Assembly: GCA_018710945.1 (NCBI GenBank)
Contig: DVIW01000039.1
Span: 49,213-113,212 of the forward strand
Direction: 5' to 3'
Length of the DNA: 64,000 nucleotides
From: Candidatus Aphodovivens avistercoris
GTDB taxonomy: Bacteria > Actinomycetota > Coriobacteriia > Coriobacteriales > Eggerthellaceae
Shown here: positions 25,161-33,169 of the stretch, in pieces
Position numbering within the stretch: the first letter of the stretch is position 1
How the letters are laid out: every line of letters begins with the position of its first letter
Program-made: the position numbers and the translations under genes
The notes under the pieces: generated by a model
The model's database searches: none
The model's input: only the letters and a program-made list of their open reading frames with translations
Told to the model about the DNA's origin: nothing

Positions 25161-27003
25161 ACTGCTGCCTGCCTCCTTCCGTAACGCCGATGCCGAAGCA
25201 GTCGCAGCGCAGGCAGCGCCCGCACTCCTGCAGCACCTCTTCGCGGCTCATCCCGCATTCCACGTCCTCGAAGTCGCGCTTGCGCTCGCAGGCGGGGCGC
25301 TCCGCCAGCTCGACGCGGCCGTAGGGGGTGCGGTCGTTGGGCTGCGCGGCGGGAGCCTCCACCCCGCAGGCCAGCTTGTGGGAATAGCCCAGAAACTCGT
25401 CGATGTTGCGCGCGGCCACCTTGCCCGCCGCGATGGCGCGGATGACGGTGGCCGGGCCGGTCTGGCAGTCGCCGCCCACGAACACGTTGCGCGGGCCGCC
25501 TTGGGCATGCAGCCCGTCGTCGGCGTCGAAGCGGCCCCAGGTGGTGGACAGCCCGCATTCCTCGAACGGCGCGGCGTCGATGTCCTGCCCCACGGCGACG
25601 AGCACGATATCGGCGGAAAGGCGCACGGGCGGCTTGTCGGCCGCCACGGGCGCGGGGCGGCCGCGCTTCACGGCGCCGATCATCTGCGGCTGCACCACCA
25701 GCGCCGTGCAGCGGCCCTGCTCGTCGGCTTCGATGGCCGCGGGCGCGCACAGCGTCCGCATCTCCACGCCCTCGGCGATGGCGGCCTCCACCTCGGTGGG
25801 CAGCGCCGTCATGTCCTCTTTCCGGCGACGGTAGGCCACCGACACGCTCTTGGCGCCGGCGCGCACCGCCGTGCGGGCGCAGTCCATGGCCACGTTGCCG
25901 CCGCCCACCACCACCACGTCCTTGCCGGAGAAGTCGGGCACGTCGCCGTCGCCGATGCGGCCCAGCAGATCGACCGCCGACATGACGCCCGCCGCGTCGG
26001 CGCCCTCGATGGCCAGCGTTTTGCCCTTCTGCGCGCCGATGGCCACGTAGACCGCATGGTAGGTGTCGGCGATCTCGCGGAACCGCTCGGCGTCCACTGC
26101 ATCCCCGCAGCGCACCGTGATGGTGCCGGCGTTCATGATGCCGCGGATGTCCTCGTCCAGGCGCGCGCGGGGGAAGCGGTAGGCGGGGATGCCGTAGCGC
26201 ATCATGCCTCCCAAGCGCCGCCGCGCCTCGAACACCGTCACGCGGTGCCCCATGAGCGCCAGAAAATACGCGCAGGTAAGCCCGCTGGGGCCGCCGCCGA
26301 TGACGGCCACCGTGCGCGCGGTGTCCACGCTGCGCGGCGGCGGGGCCACCGTGTTGGCGGGCGCGCGGTCCACCGCATAGCGCTTGATGCCGCGGATGTT
26401 CAGCGGCGCGTCGATGAGGGTGCGGCGGCAACGCTCCTCGCAGGGGTGCTCGCACACGAAGGCGCAGGCCGTGGGGAACGGATTGTCCTTGCGCACCATG
26501 TTCACCGCGCCGGCATAGTCGCCCTGCGCCACCAGCGCGATGTAGCCCGGCGCGTTCACGTGCGCGGGGCACAGCGTCTCACAGGGCACCGACTGCCCGA
26601 TGCCCGCCGCACAGCGCCTCTCGTTCAGGTGGCTGGCGTATTCTTCGGCGAATTCGTCAAGGCCCTGCAGAAACGCCTCGGCAGCTTCGTAGCCGATGGC
26701 GCAGTCGGAGGTGTCGCGGATCATCTGCGCCAGCTCGCGCGCACAGGCCAGGTCGGCTTCGTCGGCAGCGCAGGCGGCCAGCTTGTCGGCCAGCGCCGCC
26801 AGGCGCGGCAGGCCGTCGCGGCACGGCACGCATTTTCCGCAGGTTTGGTCGGCTCCGGCGCGCAGCAGCGCAGCCTGGGCCACGACGGGGCAGATGCCGG
26901 GGGGCATCGCCTCGATGCGCCGGGCGAAGCGCTCGACGGTGGCGGCAAGGCGCGCATCGTCGGCGGAGCGCGGCGCGATGGACAAATGGGTCACGGACCC
27001 CAT
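25153..27003 (-). CDS. NuoF-C-terminal/GltD fusion flavoprotein of formate dehydrogenase operon
   Basis: Electron-transfer subunit of 616 residues. Residues ~1-115 match the C-terminal 4Fe-4S domain of NuoF-type proteins (TCGKCVPCRDG at 54-64 and a fourth cysteine near 101). The rest resembles the small subunit of glutamate synthase: two four-cysteine clusters (CETLCPAHVNAPGY, then CEHPCEERCRR), an FAD-binding VAVIGGGPSGLTCAYFLA near 235, and an NAD(P)-binding VVVVGGGNVAMDCAR near 370, ending with a second Cys-rich ECGRCLRCDCFG. It presumably passes electrons from formate to NAD(P). The ATG lies directly after GAAAGGGG; a GTG three codons later is possible. A minus-strand TACAAT about 90 bp upstream may be the operon's -10. 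Confidence 0.85.
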   Translation of the reverse strand: MGSVTHLSIAPRSADDARLAATVERFARRIEAMPPGICPVVAQAALLRAGADQTCGKCVPCRDGLPRLAALADKLAACAADEADLACARELAQMIRDTSDCAIGYEAAEAFLQGLDEFAEEYASHLNERRCAAGIGQSVPCETLCPAHVNAPGYIALVAQGDYAGAVNMVRKDNPFPTACAFVCEHPCEERCRRTLIDAPLNIRGIKRYAVDRAPANTVAPPPRSVDTARTVAVIGGGPSGLTCAYFLALMGHRVTVFEARRRLGGMMRYGIPAYRFPRARLDEDIRGIMNAGTITVRCGDAVDAERFREIADTYHAVYVAIGAQKGKTLAIEGADAAGVMSAVDLLGRIGDGDVPDFSGKDVVVVGGGNVAMDCARTAVRAGAKSVSVAYRRRKEDMTALPTEVEAAIAEGVEMRTLCAPAAIEADEQGRCTALVVQPQMIGAVKRGRPAPVAADKPPVRLSADIVLVAVGQDIDAAPFEECGLSTTWGRFDADDGLHAQGGPRNVFVGGDCQTGPATVIRAIAAGKVAARNIDEFLGYSHKLACGVEAPAAQPNDRTPYGRVELAERPACERKRDFEDVECGMSREEVLQECGRCLRCDCFGIGVTEGGRQQYA

Positions 27004-27216
27004 CCCCTTTCGAGCGTGAGGCAGACGGATGGTTCGGCGGGTTCCGGCGCCAGAGGCTTCCCGCAGCGGAAGGGCCCGGGCGCAATCATTAGATTGTACC
27101 CAAAGCGCGCCGACGCGCAGGCGGCGCGGCCCCATGCGCGCAAAACCAACCGACAACGCGACCGGCGCCTCCGGCGGCGCGCTTTCCGCCGTCAGGAGCT
27201 GTGCGGAGAGGCCGCG

Positions 27217-27819
27217 CTACCCCAGCGCCGCCTCGATGGCCGCCAGCAGCTCGCCGTAGTCCTCGAAAGCGGGAAGGTCGGGGTTGGCCGCCTTGATGGC
27301 CTCGGTGCTGCGGAAAAGGAAGCCGGCCCTGCCGGCGCGGATCATCGCCAGGTCGTTGTGGCTGTCGCCCGCGGCGATGGTGTCGAAGCCGCAGCTTTGC
27401 AGCGCGCGCACGGTGGTCAGCTTCGACTGCGCGCAGCGCATCTCCCATCCCGTCACGCGGCCGTCGGGCGCCGCCTTCAGCGTGTTGCAGAACAGCGTCG
27501 GCCAGCCCAGCTTGCGCATGAGCGGACGGGCGAACTGCTCGAACGTGTCGCTGATGATGACCACCTGGGTGCGCTCGCGCAGCGCATCGAGGAATTCCCG
27601 CGCGCCGGGAAGCGGGTCAATGCCTTCGATGACCTGCTGGATCTGGGGCAATCCCAGACCGTGCGCATCAAGGAGCCCCAGGCGGTAGGCCATCAGCTTG
27701 TCGTAGTCGGGCTCGTCGCGCGTGGTGCGCGCCAGCTCGGGAATGCCGCTCGCTTCGGAGAACGCTATCCATATCTCGGGCACCAGCACGCCCTCGAGGT
27801 CGAGGCACACCAGGTTCAT
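27217..27819 (-). CDS. thrH: ThrH-like phosphoserine phosphatase/homoserine phosphotransferase
   Basis: HAD-superfamily phosphatase of 200 residues. Motif I is LVCLDLEGVLVPEIW, where the second acid after the nucleophile is Glu rather than Asp, as in ThrH of Pseudomonas. Motif II is VIISDTFEQFARPLM, and motif IV is IAAGDSHNDLAMIRAG. ThrH dephosphorylates phosphoserine and can move the phosphate to homoserine. AAGGAAGCCCCT precedes the ATG. It is a single gene between the formate dehydrogenase operon and a methyltransferase transcribed the same way. The alternative is a general phosphoserine phosphatase. Confidence 0.85.
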   Translation of the reverse strand: MNLVCLDLEGVLVPEIWIAFSEASGIPELARTTRDEPDYDKLMAYRLGLLDAHGLGLPQIQQVIEGIDPLPGAREFLDALRERTQVVIISDTFEQFARPLMRKLGWPTLFCNTLKAAPDGRVTGWEMRCAQSKLTTVRALQSCGFDTIAAGDSHNDLAMIRAGRAGFLFRSTEAIKAANPDLPAFEDYGELLAAIEAALG

Positions 27820-27974
27820 AGGGGCTTCCTTTCCGTTCGCATCCGTCGCCCGCCGCGCAGGCCGCCGCGCGGCGCCGCTTGAGGCCGACGGCCCGCAGCG
27901 CCAAGCGGGCGCTTCCGTCTGGCCGCTCGCCTGCGCGTCCGGAACCGCGCCCGCGCTGCGCCCATTGTGACAGG

Positions 27975-28802
27975 TCAGTGTTTCCGAAAGATGAGATAGA
28001 GGTTGAGTCGCCCCGTTTTTCCATCCGAGCGGAACCGCGCCTCCTCGCTGGCCGCATCGCACACGCTTGCCGCCAGCTCGTCGGCCTGCGCGTCGTCGAA
28101 GCTGTGGCACCAGCGCCACAGCCCCGGCTCGTCCTGCCAGCCGAGGAACCGGTCGCCCGGCTCCAGCTGCGCCGCCAGGGCGACGCTGCCCTCCAGCTGA
28201 GCCAGCGCCGCCGCATGCGACGCTTCCGCCTTGCGCGCCAGCCGCGCATCTTCCAGAAAGCACCACAGCGACACGATGGCGACGCCGCCGGGGCGCACCG
28301 CGTCCACCAGCTCGCGCAGGGCGCGCTCGCGCAGCCGGCGGGAGGGGATGTGGTGGAAGAACCCGAAGCACACCGCCGCGTCGAAACTTGCGCCCGTCGG
28401 CACAAGCGCGCGGCCCCACGGCTCGCCGCGCACAAGCGCGTCGAGCGCGTCGAAGCGCGCGAACGCCGCCTGCGGCGGGCGCGCGGTGGGCAGCAGCTCC
28501 GCGCAGCCATCCGCACCCAGCATCCGCACGTCGGCGCCGGGCAGCGCCGCAGGCAGAAACGCCTCGAAGCGCCCGTTGCCGCAGGCTACATCGAGCACCT
28601 CCAAACGGGGCCGGGCGCCTTGCGCGGGCGCCCCGCCCGCTGCCGCCGCGCCGCTCGGGCGGCAGGCCGCCTCCAGATGCGGGACGCAGGCGCGCCAGCC
28701 CTCCCACGGCGCCTGGCGCGTCGCCGAAAACGACGGGGCGCAGCGGAAATAGAAGTCATTGTTCAGCCGCCTGATCATGTCGACGACGCGGGGATCCATC
28801 AC
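27975..28802 (-). CDS. Trm9-like class I SAM methyltransferase
   Basis: A 275-residue Rossmann methyltransferase. Motif I is VLDVACGNGRF (69-79) and post-motif regions FFHHIPSRR and VRPGGVAIVSLW follow. Features beyond the generic fold resemble eukaryotic Trm9/ALKBH8 methyltransferases, which finish the wobble-uridine ester mcm5U: the N-terminal CAPSFSATRQAPW (21-33) corresponds to Trm9's APHFSQTRYKPW, a later RFLGW to its VFVPW, and the end WCHSFDDAQADELA to its YYHLYREGELAE. A Pro/Gly/Ala linker (48-64) is extra. AGGAGG precedes the GTG start by 6 nt; ATG at 28799 is possible. An Elp3-type enzyme, the predicted upstream enzyme in that pathway, lies 1 kb away. The Trm9 assignment is by eye. 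Confidence 0.72.
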   Translation of the reverse strand: MMDPRVVDMIRRLNNDFYFRCAPSFSATRQAPWEGWRACVPHLEAACRPSGAAAAGGAPAQGARPRLEVLDVACGNGRFEAFLPAALPGADVRMLGADGCAELLPTARPPQAAFARFDALDALVRGEPWGRALVPTGASFDAAVCFGFFHHIPSRRLRERALRELVDAVRPGGVAIVSLWCFLEDARLARKAEASHAAALAQLEGSVALAAQLEPGDRFLGWQDEPGLWRWCHSFDDAQADELAASVCDAASEEARFRSDGKTGRLNLYLIFRKH

Positions 28803-28849
28803 ATCGGGCCTCCTTTCGCCGCAGCTTGCAAGCTGCGGGAAGCCCTATT

Positions 28850-29422
28850 CTACCCCTCTGCGCCCGACGCGCTGCCGCCCTGCCGCCCTTTCAGCCGCGC
28901 AACGAGCAGCGCCAAGTAGGAGCGGTCGCAGCCGTCGATGCCCGCGCGCATGCCCGCCAGCGCCTCCGCATCGCGCCGCGAGCCTTTTTTCGCCTCGGCC
29001 TCAAGCATCTTGAAGTACATGCGCATGGCGATTTTGTCGGCGAGCCCCAGCTTCTCGAAATGGAAGTCCCCCTGGCAGTAGCACCACGCCAGATCGGGGT
29101 AGTCCTCCTTGGGAAACGAGCGGCGAAACGCCTCCTCGTGCTCGGATGCGGGCCACAGCTCGCACGGCATCGGCGTGGCGCCTACCGCCACCACGGCATA
29201 CCGCTTGCCGGGATGCGCCGCCATGTAGCGCTTGAACCATTTGGAGCCCTTGATCGAGGCGGCATGGAACCATCCGCACAGCACCACCGTGTCCGAAGCG
29301 TCGAGGGCGCCCTCGTCCACACCGTCGACGGGGCGGGCGTCGCAACCCAGCTCCTCGGCGAGCCACTCCGCATACCGCCTGGCCGAACCGGTCTGCGAGC
29401 AATAGATGACGGACGACGCCAT
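28850..29422 (-). CDS. Flavodoxin-like protein
   Basis: A 190-residue protein with a flavodoxin fold start, VIYCSQTGSARRYAEWLAEEL, where SQTGSARR is the FMN phosphate loop. Then VVLCGWFHAASIKGSKWFKRYM and AVVAVGATPM follow the strand-loop order of the family. A C-terminal segment from ~130 is helical and Ala/Arg/Gly-rich. It is probably an electron carrier. It lies 47 bp upstream of the methyltransferase in the same direction and divergent from Elp3, so it could serve a radical SAM enzyme; that is inference. GGAGGGG precedes the ATG. Confidence 0.78.
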   Translation of the reverse strand: MASSVIYCSQTGSARRYAEWLAEELGCDARPVDGVDEGALDASDTVVLCGWFHAASIKGSKWFKRYMAAHPGKRYAVVAVGATPMPCELWPASEHEEAFRRSFPKEDYPDLAWCYCQGDFHFEKLGLADKIAMRMYFKMLEAEAKKGSRRDAEALAGMRAGIDGCDRSYLALLVARLKGRQGGSASGAEG

Positions 29423-29619
29423 CCCCTCCCCCTCTCCTTGTGCCTTCCCGCTCCATTGTAGGATCCGCCCCCGTGCGCAGGCCCACCTGCTGGGAAACTT
29501 TGACGAAACTTTACCTGGGGCGCCCCGCCGACTGCATAGCGCGGGAAGGCCGAAGGAGCCGACGCATCCCACCGGGCCTGCGGGGCGGGACGCTCTCGCC
29601 GCCGGGAGGCGAGCGTCGC

Positions 29620-29684
29620 GCGCATCGTCGTCCTTTTCGCGCGCTCGCGGCCCCTCCGAACGCGCGAAAAGGACGACGATGCGC
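29620..29684. repeat. Perfect 24-bp inverted repeat between flavodoxin and elp3 genes
   Basis: Arms 29620-29643 and 29661-29684 (core CATCGTCGTCCTTTTCGCGC) are perfect complements over 24 bp with a 17-nt loop. No T-run follows on either strand. It lies in the 352-bp divergent promoter region and could be a regulatory hairpin, an operator or a remnant of a mobile element. In the same gap two AAACTTT copies lie 11 bp apart near 29497-29515. Confidence 0.8.
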
Positions 29685-29774
29685 ACAGGATCGGGACGGA
29701 GCAGCGCGTGGGGCGGGAGCGGGATGGAACAGCGCGAAAGACAAGAGAGCGGCGCTCCCCTACAATACGGAGCC

Positions 29775-31826
29775 ATGGAGAAGCGATTGGAACAGATCAT
29801 CCTGCAGGCGGCAACCGAGCTGGAGGCGGAGGGGCGCGCCAGCGAGGCGGGGTCGAAGGAGCGCGCAGGCGGCGCGGCGGCGGAGCCTTCTGCGGCATCG
29901 GCGCGCGGCGCGGACGCGCCTCCTGCGGCGGGCGCCGGGCGCATGGGAGACAAGCGCCTTGCTGCGCTCATACGCGCCGCCAACCGCGGCTTTTCCGACA
30001 ACGCCGACCACATCGCCAAAAAGCATCTGATGCCGTTCTACCTGCGGATCAAGGCGGAGGATCTCGCCCGCTGGGAAAGCTGGGGGATCGATGGCGCCGT
30101 CGAGCAGGAGCTGCTGCGCCTTCTGCAGGTGAAGCCGCGCCGCACCGCATCGGGGGTGGCTACCGTCGCCGTCATCACGAAGCCCTGGCCGTGCGCGAGC
30201 GACTGCCTCTACTGCCCCAACGACCTGCGCATGCCGAAAAGCTACCTCGCCGACGAGCCCGCCTGCCAGCGCGCCGAGCGCAACTGGTTCGACCCCTACC
30301 TGCAGGCGGCCTCGCGCCTGCGCGCGCTGAGCGAGATGGGGCACGTCACCGACAAGGTGGAGCTCATCGTGCTGGGCGGCAGCTGGACCGACTACCCCGC
30401 CAGCTATCGGCGCTGGTTCGCAGCCGAGCTGTTCCGCGCGCTGAACGAGGCGGGCGGCCCGCAGGCCGAAAAGAGCATCGCCGCGCGCCGGGAGCGCTAC
30501 GAGCAGGCAGGCATCCCGCACGACGAGGAAGGCTGCGCGCGCTTCGTCGCCGACCTGCAGCGGCAGGTGGACGAGCGCTCCCTGGGCTACAACCAGGCCT
30601 TCGCGCGCCTGTACGGAGAAAGCCCCGCCTGGACGGGCCTTGCCACCTGGCAGCAGACTGAATGGGACGAGGTGGAGCGCCAGCAGGCCGTCAACGAGGA
30701 CGCCGCCTGCCGCGTTGTGGGCCTGGTGGTGGAAACCCGCCCCGACGCCGTGCGCGCCGCAACGTTCGCCGAGCTGCGCCGCCTGGGGTGCACGAAGGTG
30801 CAGATGGGCATCCAGAGCCTGGACGAGCGCATCCTTTCAGCCAACCGCCGCTTCGCGGACACGCGCGCCGTGCGCCGGGCCTTCGAGCTGGCGCGCCTGT
30901 TCGGCTTCAAGACCCACGCCCACTTCATGGCGAACCTGCTGGGCGCGACGCCCGAGGCCGACAAGCGCGACTACCGCCGCCTCATGGCCGACGCCGCCAT
31001 CGCCCCCGACGAGGTGAAGCTGTACCCCTGCGCCCTGGTGGCCGGCACCGACCTGGTGGCCTGCTGCGAGCGCGGCGCCTGGCAACCCTACGACGAGGCG
31101 CAGCTGACGGACGTGCTGGCAAGCGACCTTTTGGAGACGCCCGCCTACACGCGCGTCTCGCGCATGATCCGCGACATCCCCGCGCAGGACATCCTGACGG
31201 GCAACAAGAAGATCAACCTGCGCCAGATGGTGGAGGCCAAAGCCGCCCGCCGCGCCGCGGCGCAGGGGCGGCCCGTGCGCGAGATACGCCACCGCGAGAT
31301 CAGCGTGGCGGGAACCGGCGACGCGCAGTTGGAGCTTTCCCGCATCGACTACGCCACCACCGTCTCCGACGAGGCGTTTTTGCAGTGGGTGACGCCCGAA
31401 GGGCGCATCGCGGGGTTCCTGCGCCTGTCGCTGCCGCACGCCGAGGCCATCGAGCAGGCGCGCCGCGAAGCGCTGCAGGACGCCGCAGGCGCCGTGGAAG
31501 CGAACGCGCCCGGGGCCGCCGCCGAAGCGGACGCCGAAACGGGCCGCGCGCCCGGGGCCGCCGCGCCCTTCCCCCTCAGGCCGGGCGAGGCGATGATCCG
31601 CGAAGTGCACGTGTACGGCCAGGTGGCGGGACTGCACCGCACAAGCGGCGGCGCGCAGCACCGCGGCCTGGGGCGGGCGCTGGTGGAGCGCGCCTGCGCC
31701 ATCGCGCGCGAGCGGGGCTGCGTCGCCGTCAACGTCATCAGCGCCGTGGGCACGCGCGGCTACTACCGCAGCCTGGGCTTCACGGACAACGGTCTCTACC
31801 AGCGACGCACGCTGCAAGACGCCTAG
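29775..31826 (+). CDS. elp3: Elp3-family radical SAM / GNAT tRNA uridine-modifying enzyme
   Basis: Predicted to install carboxymethyl-type groups on wobble uridine of tRNA. It has 683 residues. An N-terminal Ala/Glu/Gly-rich extension (20-57) precedes the Elp3 N-region, then the radical SAM core with VAVITKPWPCASDCLYCPND (cysteines 140, 144, 147), ELIVLGGSWTDYP, VVGLVVETRPD and KVQMGIQSLD. The linker LELSRIDYATT and the C-terminal acetyl-CoA domain (AMIREVHVYGQV, QHRGLGRALVERA, AVGTRGYYRSLGF) are standard Elp3. Canonical Elp3 has a longer spacing between the first two cluster cysteines (CX9CX2C); here it is CX3CX2C. TACAAT at 29761-29766 could be a -10. It ends by overlapping the stop of the convergent EamA gene. 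Confidence 0.88.
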   Translation: MEKRLEQIILQAATELEAEGRASEAGSKERAGGAAAEPSAASARGADAPPAAGAGRMGDKRLAALIRAANRGFSDNADHIAKKHLMPFYLRIKAEDLARWESWGIDGAVEQELLRLLQVKPRRTASGVATVAVITKPWPCASDCLYCPNDLRMPKSYLADEPACQRAERNWFDPYLQAASRLRALSEMGHVTDKVELIVLGGSWTDYPASYRRWFAAELFRALNEAGGPQAEKSIAARRERYEQAGIPHDEEGCARFVADLQRQVDERSLGYNQAFARLYGESPAWTGLATWQQTEWDEVERQQAVNEDAACRVVGLVVETRPDAVRAATFAELRRLGCTKVQMGIQSLDERILSANRRFADTRAVRRAFELARLFGFKTHAHFMANLLGATPEADKRDYRRLMADAAIAPDEVKLYPCALVAGTDLVACCERGAWQPYDEAQLTDVLASDLLETPAYTRVSRMIRDIPAQDILTGNKKINLRQMVEAKAARRAAAQGRPVREIRHREISVAGTGDAQLELSRIDYATTVSDEAFLQWVTPEGRIAGFLRLSLPHAEAIEQARREALQDAAGAVEANAPGAAAEADAETGRAPGAAAPFPLRPGEAMIREVHVYGQVAGLHRTSGGAQHRGLGRALVERACAIARERGCVAVNVISAVGTRGYYRSLGFTDNGLYQRRTLQDA

Positions 31827-32746
31827 GACGGCGCGTCCCCCGCCTCCGCCTCCTTCCCCTTCCCTTTCTCCTTCCCACTGCGCGCGGGCAGGGTGGTCAC
31901 CACGATGGACGCCACCACCAGAAGGCAACCGGCGCCCTGCATCCCGGTAAGCGTCTCGCCCAGCACCGCGAAGGCCAGAAGCAGCGAGAACGGCGTCTCC
32001 AGGATGCTGATGAGCGACGCCTTCGTCGAGCCGATGCGCTTGATGGCGGCCAGCAGCAGAAACACCGGCAGCACGGTGCACAGAAGGGCGATGGCGAACC
32101 CCATGCCCCACTGCAGCGGTGTCATGTGCAGAAGCGGCGGCAGCTGCGTCGGGAACAGCACGACGCACAGAAGCGCGCTCACCGCGCTCATCGTGAACGT
32201 GAGGGTGAGCTGCTCGTCTTTCGCCACGGTTTTCTGGCCGATGATCATGTAGATGGCGAACGCGACGGACGCCGCCACCGCCAGCACGATGCCCAGCGCG
32301 GAAAGCCGCAGCTCCTGGGGCGCCAGGATGCCCGAGATCAGCACGATGCCCGCCATCGCCAAAACGAGCGCGGCCACCGTGCGCGCCGTCAGCCGCTCGC
32401 GCAGCGCGAACACGGCCATCAGCGCAACGATGGCCGGGTAGGTGTAGAAGATCACCGTCCCCAAGCCCGCCGTCAGGTGATCAACCGCCACGAGGTACAG
32501 ATACGCGCTGGCGGCGAAGAAGAGCGCCTGGACGTACACGAGCGGCGAGCGGCTGAGAAACGGCTTGCGGCGGACGAGAAGCACCGCGCCCACGATGACA
32601 ACCGCGCCGATGAAGCGGATCGACGTCACCTGCTCGGGGTTGAGCCCCGTGCCGTACAGGAACTTCCCGATGACGCCCATGCCGGCATAGAGGATGGCCT
32701 GAACGACGGCTATGAGGTAGCCGACCCCCGTAGATCCCATGCGCAT
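31823..32746 (-). CDS. EamA/DMT-superfamily transporter
   Basis: Ten-helix transporter of 307 residues with two EamA repeats; the first spans LIAVVQAILYAGMGVIGKFLY to FALRERLTART and the second ALGIVLAVAASVAFAIYMIIG to LETPFSLLLAFAVLGETLTG. The C-terminus is Lys/Glu/Gly-rich and cytoplasmic. GGAAGGG precedes the ATG; an ATG two codons later is possible. Its stop overlaps that of Elp3 by 3 bp, tail to tail. A minus-strand TATAAT at 32876-32881 lies 130 bp upstream and is a likely -10. The substrate is unknown. Confidence 0.88.
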   Translation of the reverse strand: MRMGSTGVGYLIAVVQAILYAGMGVIGKFLYGTGLNPEQVTSIRFIGAVVIVGAVLLVRRKPFLSRSPLVYVQALFFAASAYLYLVAVDHLTAGLGTVIFYTYPAIVALMAVFALRERLTARTVAALVLAMAGIVLISGILAPQELRLSALGIVLAVAASVAFAIYMIIGQKTVAKDEQLTLTFTMSAVSALLCVVLFPTQLPPLLHMTPLQWGMGFAIALLCTVLPVFLLLAAIKRIGSTKASLISILETPFSLLLAFAVLGETLTGMQGAGCLLVVASIVVTTLPARSGKEKGKGKEAEAGDAPS

Positions 32747-32875
32747 CCGCCCTTCCCGAAACCCCTCCAACGGCGCCAGCGCGAAACGGCGAAAGCCGGC
32801 GGACCCCCCTGCGACCCGCCGTTGCGGCACCGTCCCGCAACCGCCCGAACCCCCAGGCGGCGGCGCGTTTCCTGC

Positions 32876-32881
32876 ATTATA
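32876..32881 (-). promoter_or_regulatory. TATAAT -10 candidate for EamA gene
   Basis: Perfect minus-strand TATAAT without a clear -35. The 423-bp gap 32747-33169 between this gene and the radical SAM gene otherwise holds only the small palindrome at 33062-33076. Confidence 0.4.
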
Positions 32882-33061
32882 CCCAACGCAGGGGCGAAAC
32901 GCGGCGCACCGGCCGCCGACCCGAAGGCGGAAACGGTGCGCGCATCCAACGCCGACCGGGAACGCAGGAGCCCGCGCGCCGGAAACGCCCCCCTTTCGGA
33001 CGCCCCGGAAGCAACCCGCCTCCGCTACCGCCGAAACCCCCGTTCCGTAAAGCGCGCGTAA

Positions 33062-33076
33062 GGTTTTCGCAAAACC
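33062..33076. promoter_or_regulatory. Palindrome upstream of radical SAM operon
   Basis: GGTTTT-CGC-AAAACC is a 6-bp perfect dyad about 95 bp before the radical SAM start, AT-rich against a very GC-rich surround. It is a possible operator for the peptide-maturase operon. Confidence 0.35.
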
Positions 33077-33169
33077 CGGGAGATCGCGCCAAGGCGGCGG
33101 GCGCGGAGGCGTAAGGTCGCACGTGACGGTGCTCGGCGCAGTGCGCACAAGGACGGGAAGGGGGACGGC

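Noticed and set aside
22431..27882. Frames of 917 and 938 residues opposite the formate dehydrogenase operon
   Set aside because: Shadows of well-supported genes, His/Arg/Ala-rich with no motifs.
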